Assembly (NCBI GenBank): GCA_028753945.1
Contig: JAPNXP010000005.1
Span: 3,348,001-3,412,000, forward strand
Direction of reading: 5' to 3'
Length of the DNA stretch: 64,000 nt
From: Hexactinellida sp. DTS-2022
Taxonomy: Eukaryota > Porifera > Hexactinellida
Position numbers and translations under genes: made by a program. The first letter of the stretch is position 1. Each line of letters begins with the position of its first letter. Below, piece by piece: positions 12,610-23,599 of this stretch. The notes beneath the pieces were generated by a model that ran no database searches, had not been told where the DNA came from, and saw only the letters and a list, made by a program, of their open reading frames with translations.

Positions 12610-13353
12610 CAGTGGCGTAGGCAGCTCTAGACTTGTGGTGGTGCGTCGGTGGTGCATGGGATCATCTTAGTGGTGCGTCGGTGGTGATGGGCTCATCTCG
12701 GTGGTGTACGGGGTTGTCTTTTCTGCCCTCCTCCCCTCCCCCTATATCCCAAACAATCCTTGGCAATTCACAAAGTGCAAATCAATTTGCGAACGAAGTA
12801 TAATAGGACCGGTGATAGCCTGATATGCGAATTAACTACTGCAGAAACGTCGAGGGGATTTTCCAAAAGTTCTTGTACAGTCCACAAAAAATTAAATCCG
12901 AGATGTATTCCATTTCAAACATAGTGTATACAAGTATCGAAGATGATATTGAAGTATCTCCTTTTAAAATTTTCGAATTTCTGGTCCGATCGAAGGGGTT
13001 ATCACCTTACTTTGCAGGGTATAAAATGCCAAATCCAAATTGGGAGGAGTAAAGTTTCTGATCTCGGGCATACGTTTTCGAGTTTCGGAATTTCTCCAGA
13101 TCAATCTAACGTAGAATCAGTAATTTAATGGCCTCGTCTTCAAGTCAAAAAGAAGTAAAACATTTCTTGGGATAAGCAGGATATTATCTTCAAAAGATTT
13201 TGCTTCTATCGCAAATCAATTAATTTCCTTGCTGAGGACAGATATGAGTTTTAACTCATGTTATTTTTAAGTGTTCATTTCAATCAAGGTTATTTTTTTT
13301 AAACATTTTGGTGGTGCGCCGCACCACCGCGCACCACCCTGGCTACGCCACTG
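12610..13353. mobile_element. hAT-type insertion in P-like gene 2
   Basis: Ends CAGTGGCGTAGGC and GGCTACGCCACTG with a perfect 8-bp TSD, ATTCCATC (12602-12609 and 13354-13361). Excision restores the P gene reading LLMES-AYSKS. Near both ends are GGTGGTGCGCC-type motifs. The two short plus-strand ORFs inside (12825-13128) resemble nothing known. 744 bp, non-autonomous. Confidence 0.9.
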
Positions 13354-14106
13354 ATTCCATCAGCAGTCGTTCTTTGTCATCTAGGCATATTCTCTTTGGA
13401 TTGGAATTGAATTCAGAGAGATAGGAAGGACTGTTGGGAATAATGCTGGGTAGTGCTGTCTTCTTCAGAGCTATTCTTTCTCTGGAAACTGTAACAGTAT
13501 GAACCCCGTCATTGTAGGATATGGTCCTTTCGATGTCATCTTCTTTGAAATGACGAATGCAACCTAAAAACTAAAGTAAATATGACAATCAATAAATGGA
13601 AATTATAGATACTTACCCTCATCTGCTTGTTGGTTTCAGTCCTTCCGTGGCAGTGGAATTGCCATGAACCATTCTTCAAGTACCTTCGGGTCTCTTTGGA
13701 AATGAAAAGCTGAGGTAGACTCATCTTTGCTTTTATAATTAGACTTGCAGCCTGGGACAACACAAGACATGCTATTAGAAGTTTTAAATGAATTGTACTG
13801 TTGGGGAACATTTCTGTTGAAGATAAGTGTCGTTAAATAAATTTAACAGTGATTTTAAATGCATTTAACTAAGTAGTAATATAATATATTAATATTATGG
13901 TTGGTTAAAAATTAGATAATTCGACATTCCTTCCTCTGTATCATTTTTGGTGTAAATTGGTGTAGAATGAATTATAATGGTAAGTTTAGGGTGAACAATA
14001 CTAAATGCCAGCAGTAAATAAGCTTTACGCAAAATTTAATTTGACTGACCTAACAAATCCCTGGTCCAAGTACATCAATCAGCACCATTGCCTTATGTAT
14101 AGAATG

Positions 14107-15109
14107 CTATTATTTAACATTTTTATTTAATCTGAAGTGTGAGGAAATAACACGGGATTTGCACACCAATTAAGACACAAATCTATGCCAAATTGAACAT
14201 TTGTGATTTGCCAAAAGGTGTAGAATTTAATTCTCTATCCAAATATGTAAATTTTATTAAGGTTTAGGTATACTTCCCAACACCTTATGGACAATCTTTT
14301 GCAGATTTGAAATAAGTTCTTTGTATTAGATTCTGCGGGGCGAGATATATCCAAAAATGCATTAATATTCGACATAGGTAACTTAGAATATTTTTTTAAC
14401 TTATAAAAGCACATTTTGCATAATAGATTAGTTTTTTTTCCTGTTTATGATTAACACTTTATTCAAGTTTTATTACTTCGAGAAGCTTATAATATATCAA
14501 ATGAATGTACAACTTCTTTTAATCACTTATGTTGTGGAATTTTCAATTAATCACTGTTAGATCACTTTTCTTGTCATTAAAAAATTAACAAAATTATAAA
14601 TAAATGTTTTAAATGAAATCCCTACATTCATATGATAGAACTCTTTGACTGCTGTCCAAAACCGTTGAGATTTGTTTATAGGTGGTATATGAGCCAAAAT
14701 GTGTCGGATAAATCAACAAAAGTTGTGGCTGGAGATGGCGGGGTCAGAAAAAAATGACCCCTACAGGAGTGACCGAGTGGCTTAGGTGGAGGCCACAAAA
14801 TGTCGGTGTTATTAAAGGTTTCAATATTTTTCTATAAAATTTGGAATGGAGATGCGGCATAGGCTGTTCTATCCAAAAATGATCAAAAACCTATAAGGTG
14901 GAAAAGTATACGAAAGTTGTTTACCTAAACCTTAAGCTCACTATTAATTATTTCATGTTATGAGCCATAATTAGTTTAAATAGGTGTTAAATTTCTTTGA
15001 TTAAAAATCGTAACCACAGGTGACAGGTGCAAATTAGATGATCACTCCGCACCTACATGCCAGGTTACAGCTCTAAATATATATGGGTGTGGCCAGGGAT
15101 CCGTATACG
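14107..15109. other. AT-rich stretch without a recognisable gene
   Basis: I see no ORF of note. A segment at 14765-14800 contains AGTGGCTTAGGTGGAG, similar to a pol III A box (TRGCNNAGYNGG), but no clear B box follows at the right distance. This could be part of a tRNA-derived SINE or chance. Confidence 0.3.
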
Positions 15110-15417
15110 ATAAAGAAATTGCAGCTGTGCCGATAATACCCGTTGAAAGCTAACTTCTGGAATGATTTTGAATTTTCATTAATTTGTTAACTATTTTTGT
15201 AAACAACAACAACAACAAATATTAAAATTAGAAATTTATAAATGCGAATTTCGTAATCAGCATACTTGGTTACCTATTCTATCATTTGTTTACCCTTTAT
15301 AACATTTGTAAGTTAGTCTCAATCTCAATTATAAATGCGGTTTCTATTCCCCCATCATTTTAGTACTATCCGGACAAACAAATACTGTAAACAACAATCG
15401 AGATTAAATAATATAGA
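15110..15417 (-). mobile_element. Helitron-like 5' fragment
   Basis: Read on the minus strand it begins TCTATATTATTTAATCTCG and continues with TTTGTCCGGAT, the poly-GTT run (AACAACAACAACAA on plus) and a TGCGAATTTCG block, in the same order as the element at 42264 on the plus strand and the fragment at 58205. The 5' TC with a preceding A fits a Helitron start. The 3' terminus is missing. Confidence 0.5.
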
Positions 15418-15452
15418 TATAATAGGGGATGAGTCAGCATTTTTTGTGTAAG

Positions 15453-15458
15453 CACACG

Positions 15459-15514
<56 letters not shown>
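15453..15514. repeat. AC dinucleotide microsatellite
   Basis: About 60 bp of nearly uninterrupted CA repeat preceded by CACACGCACG. The minus-strand ORF across it (15355-15702), with a run of Val-Cys, is an artefact of the repeat. Confidence 0.95.
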
Positions 15515-15518
<4 letters not shown>

Positions 15519-15614
15519 CTTCACCCTTTACTAACCAAATCGTTCGAATTATATAATTCACAAAATTGTAAAAACACATTCTTTTGAAGATGTCATCATC
15601 ACGATCACCTCGAG

Positions 15615-15766
15615 CATGGGCGGAAAAGTGGGGGGGGGGCAGGGGGGGCGCCCCCCCCCCCCCCAAATTTACAAATAGGTCCCATAGTCGTAATATGTAC
15701 AACCAATAATTGACAGGTCTCGCCCCCCCAGAATTTTTGGAATTTTTAGATAACTTTCCGCTTATG
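15615..15766. mobile_element. hAT-type MITE with G/C homopolymer core
   Basis: Ends CATGGGCGGAAAAGT and AACTTTCCGCTTATG with TSD ACCTCGAG / ACCTCAAG (one mismatch). Runs of G and C at 15629-15664 could form a hairpin or a G-rich structure. 152 bp, non-coding. 15770-16640 holds no recognisable gene; CAGTGGCGGTTTAACC at 16205 looks like an isolated hAT end. Confidence 0.65.
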
Positions 15767-16643
15767 ACCTCAAGGTGTCAAGACACATTTGTAGAGGTGG
15801 TACGTGGCATTAGAATCAATTGATAAATTGGAAGTTTGTTTCTATCTTGTATCATCTCTGAGATTTATGTATTTAGCTAACTAATATAAAAATTATTACT
15901 ATTATTATTCATTTAACACCAATTTTATGGTCAAATTACATTTATTAAGCTCAATTATTTATTATAAATAGTAATTTTAAATGAATTTGGCAACCAAATA
16001 TCCCTCCCTATAAACGAATTGGAAGCATCTCTACAAGTCAAATACAGCAGACTGAATTACTTAAAATTAATTACGGTCAGAATATTAATTAATTAATTAA
16101 TTAACCTAATCTGGCTCGGAATGTAAAAAGAAAAACTAAAAGTAAATTCAATTTCAATTTAAAGTGAAAGTGAAACTGTTTTTTTTCCCCTATTTACACT
16201 CAGTGGCGGTTTAACCAAGGGTACGTGGGGAACTTGCCCCAGGGCCCCACTAAAGTCCTCAAAACGCAAATTTATTGAAAATACTGCTAATTTAATAAGT
16301 TTGAGAGATATATATTTACTAATATAAATGAAATTAATGTGACACCACCTATCATTATAACATCACCTTTCGGGATTTTCTTGGTGCAAAATCTTGGACG
16401 ATTGAGGGGAAATCAATTTTCCTAACAACCTCACACTCAATTGACTTGAGTTAATCGATTCTGCGCCATGGTCGAACGTAGTTCATTCTTAATTATTTTT
16501 AGTTGTTAAAATGTACTCTCTCCACTGCAATTACTGACCTTTAAGCATAGATAGAGACGAATGGTGACTTCCATATTTGGAAATGTGGAAACGAAATCTT
16601 GTTCAAAAAGTAAATTATACATGTTGACTTCTTTGCTAGCATT

Positions 16644-18365
16644 TTAATTCCTAAGTTGCTTTGCCAGTGGGGTGCGCATTAGAAAATCGAATTGCACTTG
16701 TTCATCGGTCAGTGAAATTTCTAAATCAAATTTGTAGGTACATACTAAAGTTTCGGCTGCTCTTCGAAGATCTTGTTCATCAATATACTCCAATTTCGAG
16801 AGGAATCCAAATAAACCGGGAACTTTTCTGTAGGCTTTGATTCGGAACATTATCTCATAAGTCAATTTGTTGATGATGACATCAAAGGTTTGAACTTTGA
16901 AATTCTCCCGAGCGCTTAATTCTGTATCGTCTACAATTTCGTCCTGGAAAGCTTTTCGTTTTCTAACCCTCTGGAAAGAGGAAATAGTTTTTAATTCTAT
17001 TCCAAGACTTACAAATAGGTCGAATTCCAGGTGAAGGGAGAAATGAACTCGCGTAAAGAAGAAAGCATGGGAACAACACTATTAGTGTCGTGTTGGTTTC
17101 TGGAGGATTTTACTTGTATTATTCATGACGGTAAATATATTGTACCACAGATTTTCCATCACTTCAGTTTCAAGCTTCTTCATTTTTTTTTTACCAGAGT
17201 CCTGCTTCTAATCGTGTTTTAATAGTTTCATATTTGTCGAAACTGATACTATCAAGTAGATTACAGATGGTAGAGCATCCTTTTACTATAGCTGATACTG
17301 CATCTGAATGTGCAGACAACCTCGTGTCACTTTGTCTCTTCACGACAAACAAATTTTCCGGTTTCAATTTACATTCGAGAGGAAACCACCGATGTGTAGA
17401 AGCTGAGAAAAATACGTACACATATTGAACAAAGACAAAGAATGCAACTGCTGTTTGGCAACAGTCAACAGCGCATTGACCAATTAAGTTAAGAGAATTC
17501 GCGCAGCAAGGGATGTATATAGCCAGCGGATTGACTTCTAATATATTTGCTTGCATTCCGTTATATTTGCCGCTCATGTTGCTAGCATTGTCAATTTGTC
17601 ATACGATTGACCTCTACAATTTGCGATATCAATTCCTTTGTCCTTAAGGAAGTCGAGAAGATTCTTCGCCAACTCTTTTCCCGAATGATTGGACATATTG
17701 CTAAAACTTAGAAAGCGCTCCATTGGTTCATCTGGAAGAACATATCTCACAACACAAGTCAACTCATCAACATGGGAAATATCTGGTGAAGAATCAACAG
17801 ATACAGAGAAGTATTTGGCAGAATTAAGTTCGCTAACTATACGCTTGAGGAAGTCTTCACCCATTATGATGATGAACTCGTCGCATATAGTCGAGGAAAG
17901 ATAGGAAACTTTACCCCTTCCTCGTGTCCCTTGTTGTTTTATGTGTTGAGCAAGAAATGGATCAAATTGAGAGATAAGTTCCAAGATCCCTAAATAATTC
18001 CCGTTGGTAGATGATCGATTAATTTCGTCGTGACCTAGGAAAGTGAGGCCGGGTTCTGCCAAAACCTTCAGAACAGCCACAATCCTGGACAAGAAGTTGG
18101 ACCAATATTGTCTCTCTGAATCACAAGCTTCAACAAGTTGTGCATTTATGCGCCCTCTTGCAGAACCCAGAGTGATTGCTGCAATCTTTGATTCACAATG
18201 TTCATGGCTACTCTCATGATTCGAAATGCCAAGTTCACTATGTTTCCAATCTCCGAATTCGTCACTGGCAAAGATTAATGGTTATTTTTGGGTGGACATC
18301 AGTTTACATGTAAAGCAGTATACCTTGCCCGCAGTTGGCAAGTAACAAAGCCAATCTCTTTATAC
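16644..18365 (-). pseudogene. hAT transposase, TTF zinc finger/ZMYM1-like
   Basis: On the minus strand a TTF-type zinc finger comes first (KVYCFTCKLM near 18310, DWKHSELGISNHESSHEHC near 18230), then the DUF4371-type N-terminal hAT region. YFSVSVDSSPDISHVDEL (about 17800) holds the first hAT catalytic aspartate, and CRGQSYD marks the second. Just after that an 8-bp extra block (near 17590) breaks the frame before NASNMSGKYNGMQ. The segment 17191-17577 continues with CCANSLNL and DTRLSAHSD, the usual hAT block after the second Asp, and 16644-16865 with part of the C-terminal region. The dimerisation motif is not seen. The family moves by cut-and-paste with 8-bp TSDs, and many MITEs here carry hAT-type ends. 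This copy is inactive. Confidence 0.82.
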
Positions 18366-18369
18366 TTTC

Positions 18370-19427
18370 TCACCGTTAACATGAATCCTGTAGAACATTG
18401 AAGTTACAGTGGGAATCTAGGTGGAAATAGGATAAAATTATCATTCTCTTGAAACTTGAATTCGTGGTTACCACTAAATTCAGAATATCAAATAATCTAG
18501 AAACTAGAATGCATAATTTCATTCTGATCTAAGAAATATTTTTGGTTGTTATGACTGTTCAAAGTATTAGATTTTTGACAATCGGAATTTTTATTTTGCG
18601 GTTAAAGAAAGTTACTATGCTTCATTGCAGATTTTGAGAACACTGTTCTTGAGAATAACTTCCCTTTTGAATATTCTGATATACATGGTTTAATTAAAGT
18701 ATATATAATATATTATATATCATAATCAGTATAAATTGATTATGGGATGTGGCTAACGCAAAATATACGATTCGGACAATAAATTCTTGCTTACTCCCCC
18801 TCCTTCAAGGAATGGGAAATATCGTGTCCAGGTTCCGGCGGGTTTTTTAGTGTTTTTAATATAAAGTAAACATATTTAACTTCAATATATACAAAATTCC
18901 AGATGCGCCCAAATTTGCCCACAGATATTGTATTTTAATATTATTAAAATTATTAAGATAAGTGATTCAAGTACAAATAATACTCCTTCAATATAGATTA
19001 TATCTTATGCATAACAAGGAAGCTTTTGAATTTCTTAATTCGTTCCAGTGAGCTAATATCAAACAATTCTGTGTCAATTTGATGAATTAAAGTTTAGCAG
19101 GCAGCTGAACTGTCGGCAAATTAGTGAGATCTTACTGAGATCTCAACAATTTTGTCAAAACTGGGTTCTACTAACTCTAAAACCTAGCCGGTGATGTAAT
19201 ATTCTTATTAAAAAATGACATTGGTATGATAAATTTTAACACATTAGTTGATCACTGTAATGTAATTCCATTGATTTTGGCAACTTCGGTAGGTATACTG
19301 TTTATGGAAACCATTAGAACCGACCTAAATATTATATTCTGGATTTTTAACAATAATTTCAGGCTAAATTTGGCCCACGAAAACAATAAGCGCCGGGGCG
19401 CTTATTCGGGGAAATACGGTATTAGGA
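18370..19427. other. AT-rich stretch, no gene recognised
   Basis: Only short ORFs. Near 19388-19430 lies AAGCGCCGGGGCGCTTATT, a GC palindrome followed by CGGGGAAATACGGTA, which looks like the terminal motif of another MITE family, but a partner end was not found. Confidence 0.3.
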
Positions 19428-19836
19428 TTTTGAAATTTTACCTTGTTCTTTAAATATAATCAATAATCATGGGTGAACAATAAGAAATTTGTAAACAAAC
19501 CTGCAGCATAATTTATGACAGAATTAACATGAATTGTTAGAATTACGTATACGAGACTAGGTACATCATTTTTGATAATGACATTCAGTTTGCAGCTACC
19601 GATAATATAACCTATACAGTGCCGTAGCCACCAATTAAAAGTGGTCAGGTTAGACCGGGCTGGATACAGTACCAACAGGGCCAAGGGTTCAGGTTAACCT
19701 GTCCAACCAACTAAAAGTGGTCAGGTTGAAACCTGACCAACCTGACCAGTGGCTACGGCCCTGCTATATGTCAATAATACTTCATTAGAGTCTATCTAGC
19801 ATAGTTTTCCTATTTCCACTTACACCCCTGAAAATT
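19428..19836 (+). repeat. Left arm of a 250-bp inverted repeat
   Basis: After subtracting the 147-bp insertion at 19617-19763 plus one TSD, the arm is the reverse complement of 23944-24201 (for example AATCATGGGTGAACAATAA here and TTATTGTTCACCCATGATT there). The uninterrupted right arm acts as the empty site for the inserted MITE. The arms may be the ends of a roughly 4.8 kb foldback element or two inverted copies of one repeat. Confidence 0.7.
19617..19763. mobile_element. 147-bp MITE with 5-bp TSD
   Basis: Ends CAGTGCCGTAGCCAC and GTGGCTACGGCCCTG, flanked by CTATA on both sides. The other arm of the inverted repeat (near 24010-24020) preserves the unoccupied site CCTATATGTCAATA, which confirms the boundaries and the 5-bp TSD. 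Internal AAAGTGGTCAGGTT motifs are repeated in both orientations. Confidence 0.8.
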
Positions 19837-19940
19837 CCTACTGTGAGTATGAGGGGCAGCATGGATGGAATCATGGAAGTTCGCCTTTACGTAAATGTGA
19901 ATTAGCACGTTCAACTTCCATTAAGGAGCCATCTGGTTGA

Positions 19941-20178
19941 GCTGTTTTGACAAAAAATGTTCAGCTACAAAAACTGTCCGGCCGGACAGTATTTGTCAAA
20001 TTTAGCAAAAAACCTTGTTTGATAAAAACAGTCCGGTCAAACACTAAATACAATCCTGAACATCCGGATTAATACGTATTTACTGTACTATCACAGATTC
20101 TTCGTTACAGATTCTCTTTCTTTTCTTGCTAATTGTGACAAAAACTGTCCCGGAGGACAGTTTTTGTCAAAACAGAGC
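19941..20178. repeat. Foldback repeat with CTGTCCGG palindromes
   Basis: Starts GCTGTTTTGACAAAAA and ends TTTTTGTCAAAACAG. Inside, ACAAAAACTGTCC followed by GGACAG...TTGTC is repeated, so the segment folds into several hairpins. Probably a MITE; TSD not resolved. Confidence 0.55.
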
Positions 20179-20288
20179 AATTGAAATTTTGTTCAGCATC
20201 TTCATGAAGAAAGTGATTCGCACAGACATATATCCGCTTCTTGTTTTCTATACCTTATCGGGAGAGCGCTCTTCGCCATTGATGGACT

Positions 20289-20365
20289 GGGTCAGGTGGC
20301 TCAGTCGGAGTTTAAATACTGGAGTGTAAGGTTCTCCGGCATAATTGCTGCGACATCCTGGTGCT
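20289..20365 (+). repeat. Possible tRNA-derived SINE head
   Basis: GGTCAGGTGGCTCAGTCGG contains a perfect pol III A-box match (TGGCTCAGTCGG), and AAGGTTCTCCGG about 30 bp later is a poor B box. It does not fold as a tRNA gene in my reading. It could be a SINE head or chance similarity. Confidence 0.25.
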
Positions 20366-20676
20366 GAACATTTGTTAGGCATAACACAACTAATTGTGAT
20401 AATTAGTAAAATTAATACATTCAATTATATAAATAATTGATTAATTAATCAATTAATTACGTACATTACCAGATTCATAAAAATAACGACGTTTTTTGAG
20501 AATATAAAGACTATTAAATATACTGAGATAATATAATCGCGAAACTTCTATTCAAAATGGAATAAAGTTAATAAACTTATTGTGGTTAATTAAGAAAATG
20601 GCCTTCAATAGCATCCATGGTCAACATTTTAATAACACTGAATTGGCCTTATTAATCATAACGGAGGTCATGGCGT

Positions 20677-21550
20677 CAGGGCTTTATATAAATCATTTTG
20701 ATGATTTTTTTTCAAATCAAATCAATGATTTATGATTGATCTTTGGGTAACATTCAATGATTTGATGATTGATTTTTTCCTTTTCATTTTTAGAATGATT
20801 TGATTTTGATTGATTTGTGAAAAGTTAATGATTTGATTTTTATTTAAATCAAATCATTTTTCTGCTCTGTTAAATAATAATATAACTTACATTTATCTTA
20901 TATGTTCTTCCACTTCAGGAGGTTATAGTAGTATGAACACCTTAAATACAAATGCGGGTCTATGTGCATTTATCGTTTCACTTCACCCCCGTTTGAAACT
21001 ACAATCACTCAGCTAAATGGATACCCAAGTTTGACAACCCAATACCAATAGTCTTAGATTGCTCCGCTTTATTGGGTGAAATAACTAATGTATATACTAT
21101 TACTATCGACTTCGCTTAATAGTCTCCTCGCCAGTCCTCGGAATGAGTTATTTTGACCTTTTAATAGGTACATCTGAAAAGGATTACTAATTTATAGTAA
21201 CTTGTTTTTTATTTCCCAGGTCCAAATAAACAAAGTGATTTGTTATTGTAGCTATTATATTGATTAAGATTCTTAGATCACCTATTAAAAATCTGTTATT
21301 GTGTGTATATTAGTATTCGGCTAAAAGAACATCTTCAGGACTCGGGAGTAACAAAAAAACTAATTATAACATCGTAATTGGAAATGATTTGATTTTGATT
21401 TTTGATGATTTTGTGGTGTATCAAAATGATTTGATGATTGATTTTTTGAATCTCACATTTTGAATGATTTGATTTTGATTGATTTTTACATCACTAATTT
21501 TTGAATGATTTTGATTTAAAATCAAAATCAATGATTTATGTAAAGCCCTG
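20677..21550. mobile_element. hAT-type MITE rich in AAATCA motifs
   Basis: Ends CAGGGCTTTATATAAATC and GATTTATGTAAAGCCCTG with a perfect 8-bp TSD CATGGCGT (20669-20676, 21551-21558). Both subterminal regions consist of iterated AATGATTTGATTTTGATT, likely transposase-binding iterons. A remnant of a TA-type MITE (ACTATCGACTTCGCTTAATAG) lies inside at about 21100. No ORF. 874 bp. Confidence 0.88.
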
Positions 21551-22292
21551 CATGGCGTAGCCAACCAATCAATTTTTTGTACCAAAGATTTGGGGGGGGG
21601 CCTAAATTCTTTGGGGTGCCATTATTTAGATGAGTTATTACAATAAAGTGAGCGAAAGCTCAATCTAACCTTAATTATTCAAAGTTATTGTAGAAAATTA
21701 GGGAAGGGGCCATGTATAATTTTGGCGGGCCAGGCCCCCCAATGGCTACGCCCATGGTACCGACTATACTATAGTATAGTGGCCCAGTATTGAAATGACT
21801 GCTTTAGTCAATTATTATTATTGTTCCGTAGATCCTCCACAGACAGAGTTTTATTAACTAAGAAAGGAAATATTCAAGATAGGTGTCTCGGATTACAGAT
21901 GTGCACCTGGGGTCACGATTTTTGATTATATTTTGTGACACATTTTTAATGTCACAATTTAAAACAATAAATGGTGCTTGAATATCAATTTATATGCATT
22001 CGAGAGATAATTTAATTCTACACCCTTTCACAGTAGTTTGCGCCACAATTGAGTTGCAAATCTCCTTTGTTTACTAACACTTCCGTCAATTGAAAGTGTC
22101 TAATCTAATTCTATTGTTTCAACTCGTGATTATTATATTGATTCAACTTCTGAGATCGAGTAGGCTTCTATTTTCCAATTGAGAACTGAGATTTTAGATT
22201 CCATTACAAAGACAAATTGAGTGAATATATTTCATTCTGCAAGAATAGACTTGTACTATTAACCTAAGATGGTTTGGGGTTTGAGTATATAC

Positions 22293-22320
22293 AGGGGCGG
22301 ATTAAGGGGTCATGGACCCT
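22293..22320. mobile_element. Isolated hAT-type end
   Basis: CAGGGGCGGATTAAGGGGTC is typical of a hAT terminus in this window (compare 900 and 41168). No mirrored partner with a TSD was found, so it may be the 5' end of the decayed element that carries the ORF at 22582. Confidence 0.4.
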
Positions 22321-22698
22321 GGGGCAGCTAGAATTGAGTGGCCTCTTGACTACTGTTAACGAAACATTAATCGCACATTGAAATGATAGATGTTTAGATA
22401 TTTATCATTAGTAAGTCGTGAAATATACATTTGTTTTGATTATCCACCCTCGATGTTTTCTTTTCACCTGATAGAAATGGTTTCTGGTATAATAATCACA
22501 ACATCAACATAAAATATAAATATCTGGGGGTAAGCCACTCGCCACTCTTTAATTGTTCACTTTATCAAATTTAGGCTAGCAATGAAACGATCATATTCTA
22601 GCGAATTTTCAAAGAGAGCTCTAAGGAGAAAGAAAGAAGAACAGTTGGGCGAGGAACTAGTCAAAACGAAAAGGCTGAATCAACTATGGACCCCAACC

Positions 22699-23103
22699 TT
22701 AATGGGGATACGGACAGTTCGGTACATGGACATTTCGGTACAGACAATTCGGTACGGACAGTTCGGTACACGGACAATTTGCTACAGGACAGTTCGGTAC
22801 ACCGATGATGTGATGTGTGGTATCCTGAGTTTCCTGTGCTTTCCGTTTAATCCCTGTTTTAGTTTCGAGACAACTCACTGCGATCATATCCGGTCCATGG
22901 AGGTGCTCGTTAGTTCTCTTCACTATAATCATACCCTTAGTGTGCAATCTTGCTTTGCACTCACCTTTTTTCTCACATTGCCAATGAGTAACATCACTAC
23001 ATATTCTTTGTATGTCGAACACAAAACCTCCTTCAATTAGTTTTTGCCCTCCTCTGCCTGACTTGATAAGCTTAAATTCAACTATATCCTGATTTGTTGC
23101 CAT
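22699..23103 (-). CDS. FLYWCH zinc-finger protein of a MULE-like element
   Basis: From the ATG at 23103 the frame reads MATNQDIVEFKLIKSGRGG and a complete FLYWCH finger: F10, an aromatic-rich strand, W41, C43, C49, H67, H69 (HWQCEKKGEC...NEHLHG). FLYWCH fingers bind DNA and are common at the N-terminus of animal MULE transposases. The reading then passes into the element's TIR, where each 14-bp unit adds VPNCP-like residues, and stops at 22699, so the natural C-terminus is lost. An upstream extension to 23229 is open but not FLYWCH-like. A related relic lies at 44048-44404. It could be a truncated transposase that keeps only the DNA-binding part. Confidence 0.7.
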   Translation of the reverse strand: MATNQDIVEFKLIKSGRGGQKLIEGGFVFDIQRICSDVTHWQCEKKGECKARLHTKGMIIVKRTNEHLHGPDMIAVSCLETKTGIKRKAQETQDTTHHIIGVPNCPVANCPCTELSVPNCLYRNVHVPNCPYPH

Positions 23104-23599
23104 TGGTTGAATTTGCTTATACGTATGTACGTACAAAGCTACAGAATATTTCCAATTTATGCATTTTCCTAGAACTATCTTTACATTTACAATAACTTGT
23201 TGTGTTAGAAGATCGGGAATCTGAAACATAATTCCAGTGTACTGAAGGTGTTATAACATCCAAATATCAATTCACACCTCCGGGTAATCGACTTTACAAT
23301 ACAACTCATTTACTTCAAGCAGAGTTACTTTAATAGGCAACCTATAGAGTTTCTACAGGGTGTGGCTCATAGGATTGGAATGAACAACTCATAATTATCT
23401 ATACCATTATATAATTCTTCATATTATTACTCAATATTTAATTAATTAAACTGGATTATCCCTCGTTAATTACATATTTTAAAAAATTCGTACAGAACTG
23501 TCCGTGTACCGAACTGTCCAGTACCGAACTGACTGTACCAAATTGTCCGTACCGAATTGTCTGTAGCGAAATGTCCATGTACCGAACTGTCCGTATCCC
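22705..23599. mobile_element. MULE-like non-autonomous element with 9-bp TSD
   Basis: Flanked by a perfect 9-bp repeat ACCTTAATG (22696-22704, 23600-23608). The TIR starts GGGATACGGACAGTTCGGTA and continues as a subterminal array of GGACAGTTCGGTAC units on both sides (22708-22805; inverted 23490-23599). A 9-bp TSD, iterated TIRs and an internal FLYWCH gene all fit a Mutator-like element. There is no transposase catalytic domain, so it must depend on another element. Confidence 0.85.

Larger units (their letters stand above)
9293..13770 (-). pseudogene. P-element/THAP9-like transposase, copy 2, with THAP exon
   Basis: The gene reads right to left. An ATG at 13770 opens a THAP zinc finger: MSCVVPGCKSNYKS, then a tryptophan and, after a 53-bp intron (13564-13616, GTAAGT...TTTTAG), CIRHFKEDD, giving the C2CH ligand pattern. 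The reading continues to LLMES at 13360, is interrupted by a hAT (12610-13353), and resumes with AYSKSITDHEE at 12608. The catalytic region follows: RSDASYKGGK (11666-12091), interrupted by a Tc1-type MITE, then VYPNITKTIGD, ICNDNYPLN and LLFDIVHIIKSIR (10486-11100), then QNDPLEHHFGLYR near 10200 and the C-terminal part to 9293. An in-frame TGA in the THAP exon and several frameshifts make it a pseudogene. It is the most complete of the three P-like copies. Confidence 0.88.
8771..14106. mobile_element. P-like element 2, whole element
   Basis: The left terminus ATTCTATACATAAGGCAATGG (8773 on) is mirrored at 14040-14106; outer and inner parts (GGACCAGGGATTTGTTAGGTC) match over roughly 60 bp. 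Between them lies one minus-strand THAP/P-transposase gene. A clean 8-bp TSD is not visible. Three younger insertions lie inside: 9920-10065, 11109-11671 and 12610-13353. Confidence 0.75.

Noticed and set aside
14760..14800. Possible tRNA gene (AGTGGCTTAGGTGGAG)
   Set aside because: No cloverleaf and no B box at the right spacing.
15355..15702. 115-codon minus ORF with a Val-Cys run
   Set aside because: Produced by the CA microsatellite and homopolymer tracts.
22582..23040. 152-codon plus-strand ORF
   Set aside because: Only the first 41 codons are relic protein; the rest is read through the MULE TIR and antisense of the FLYWCH finger.
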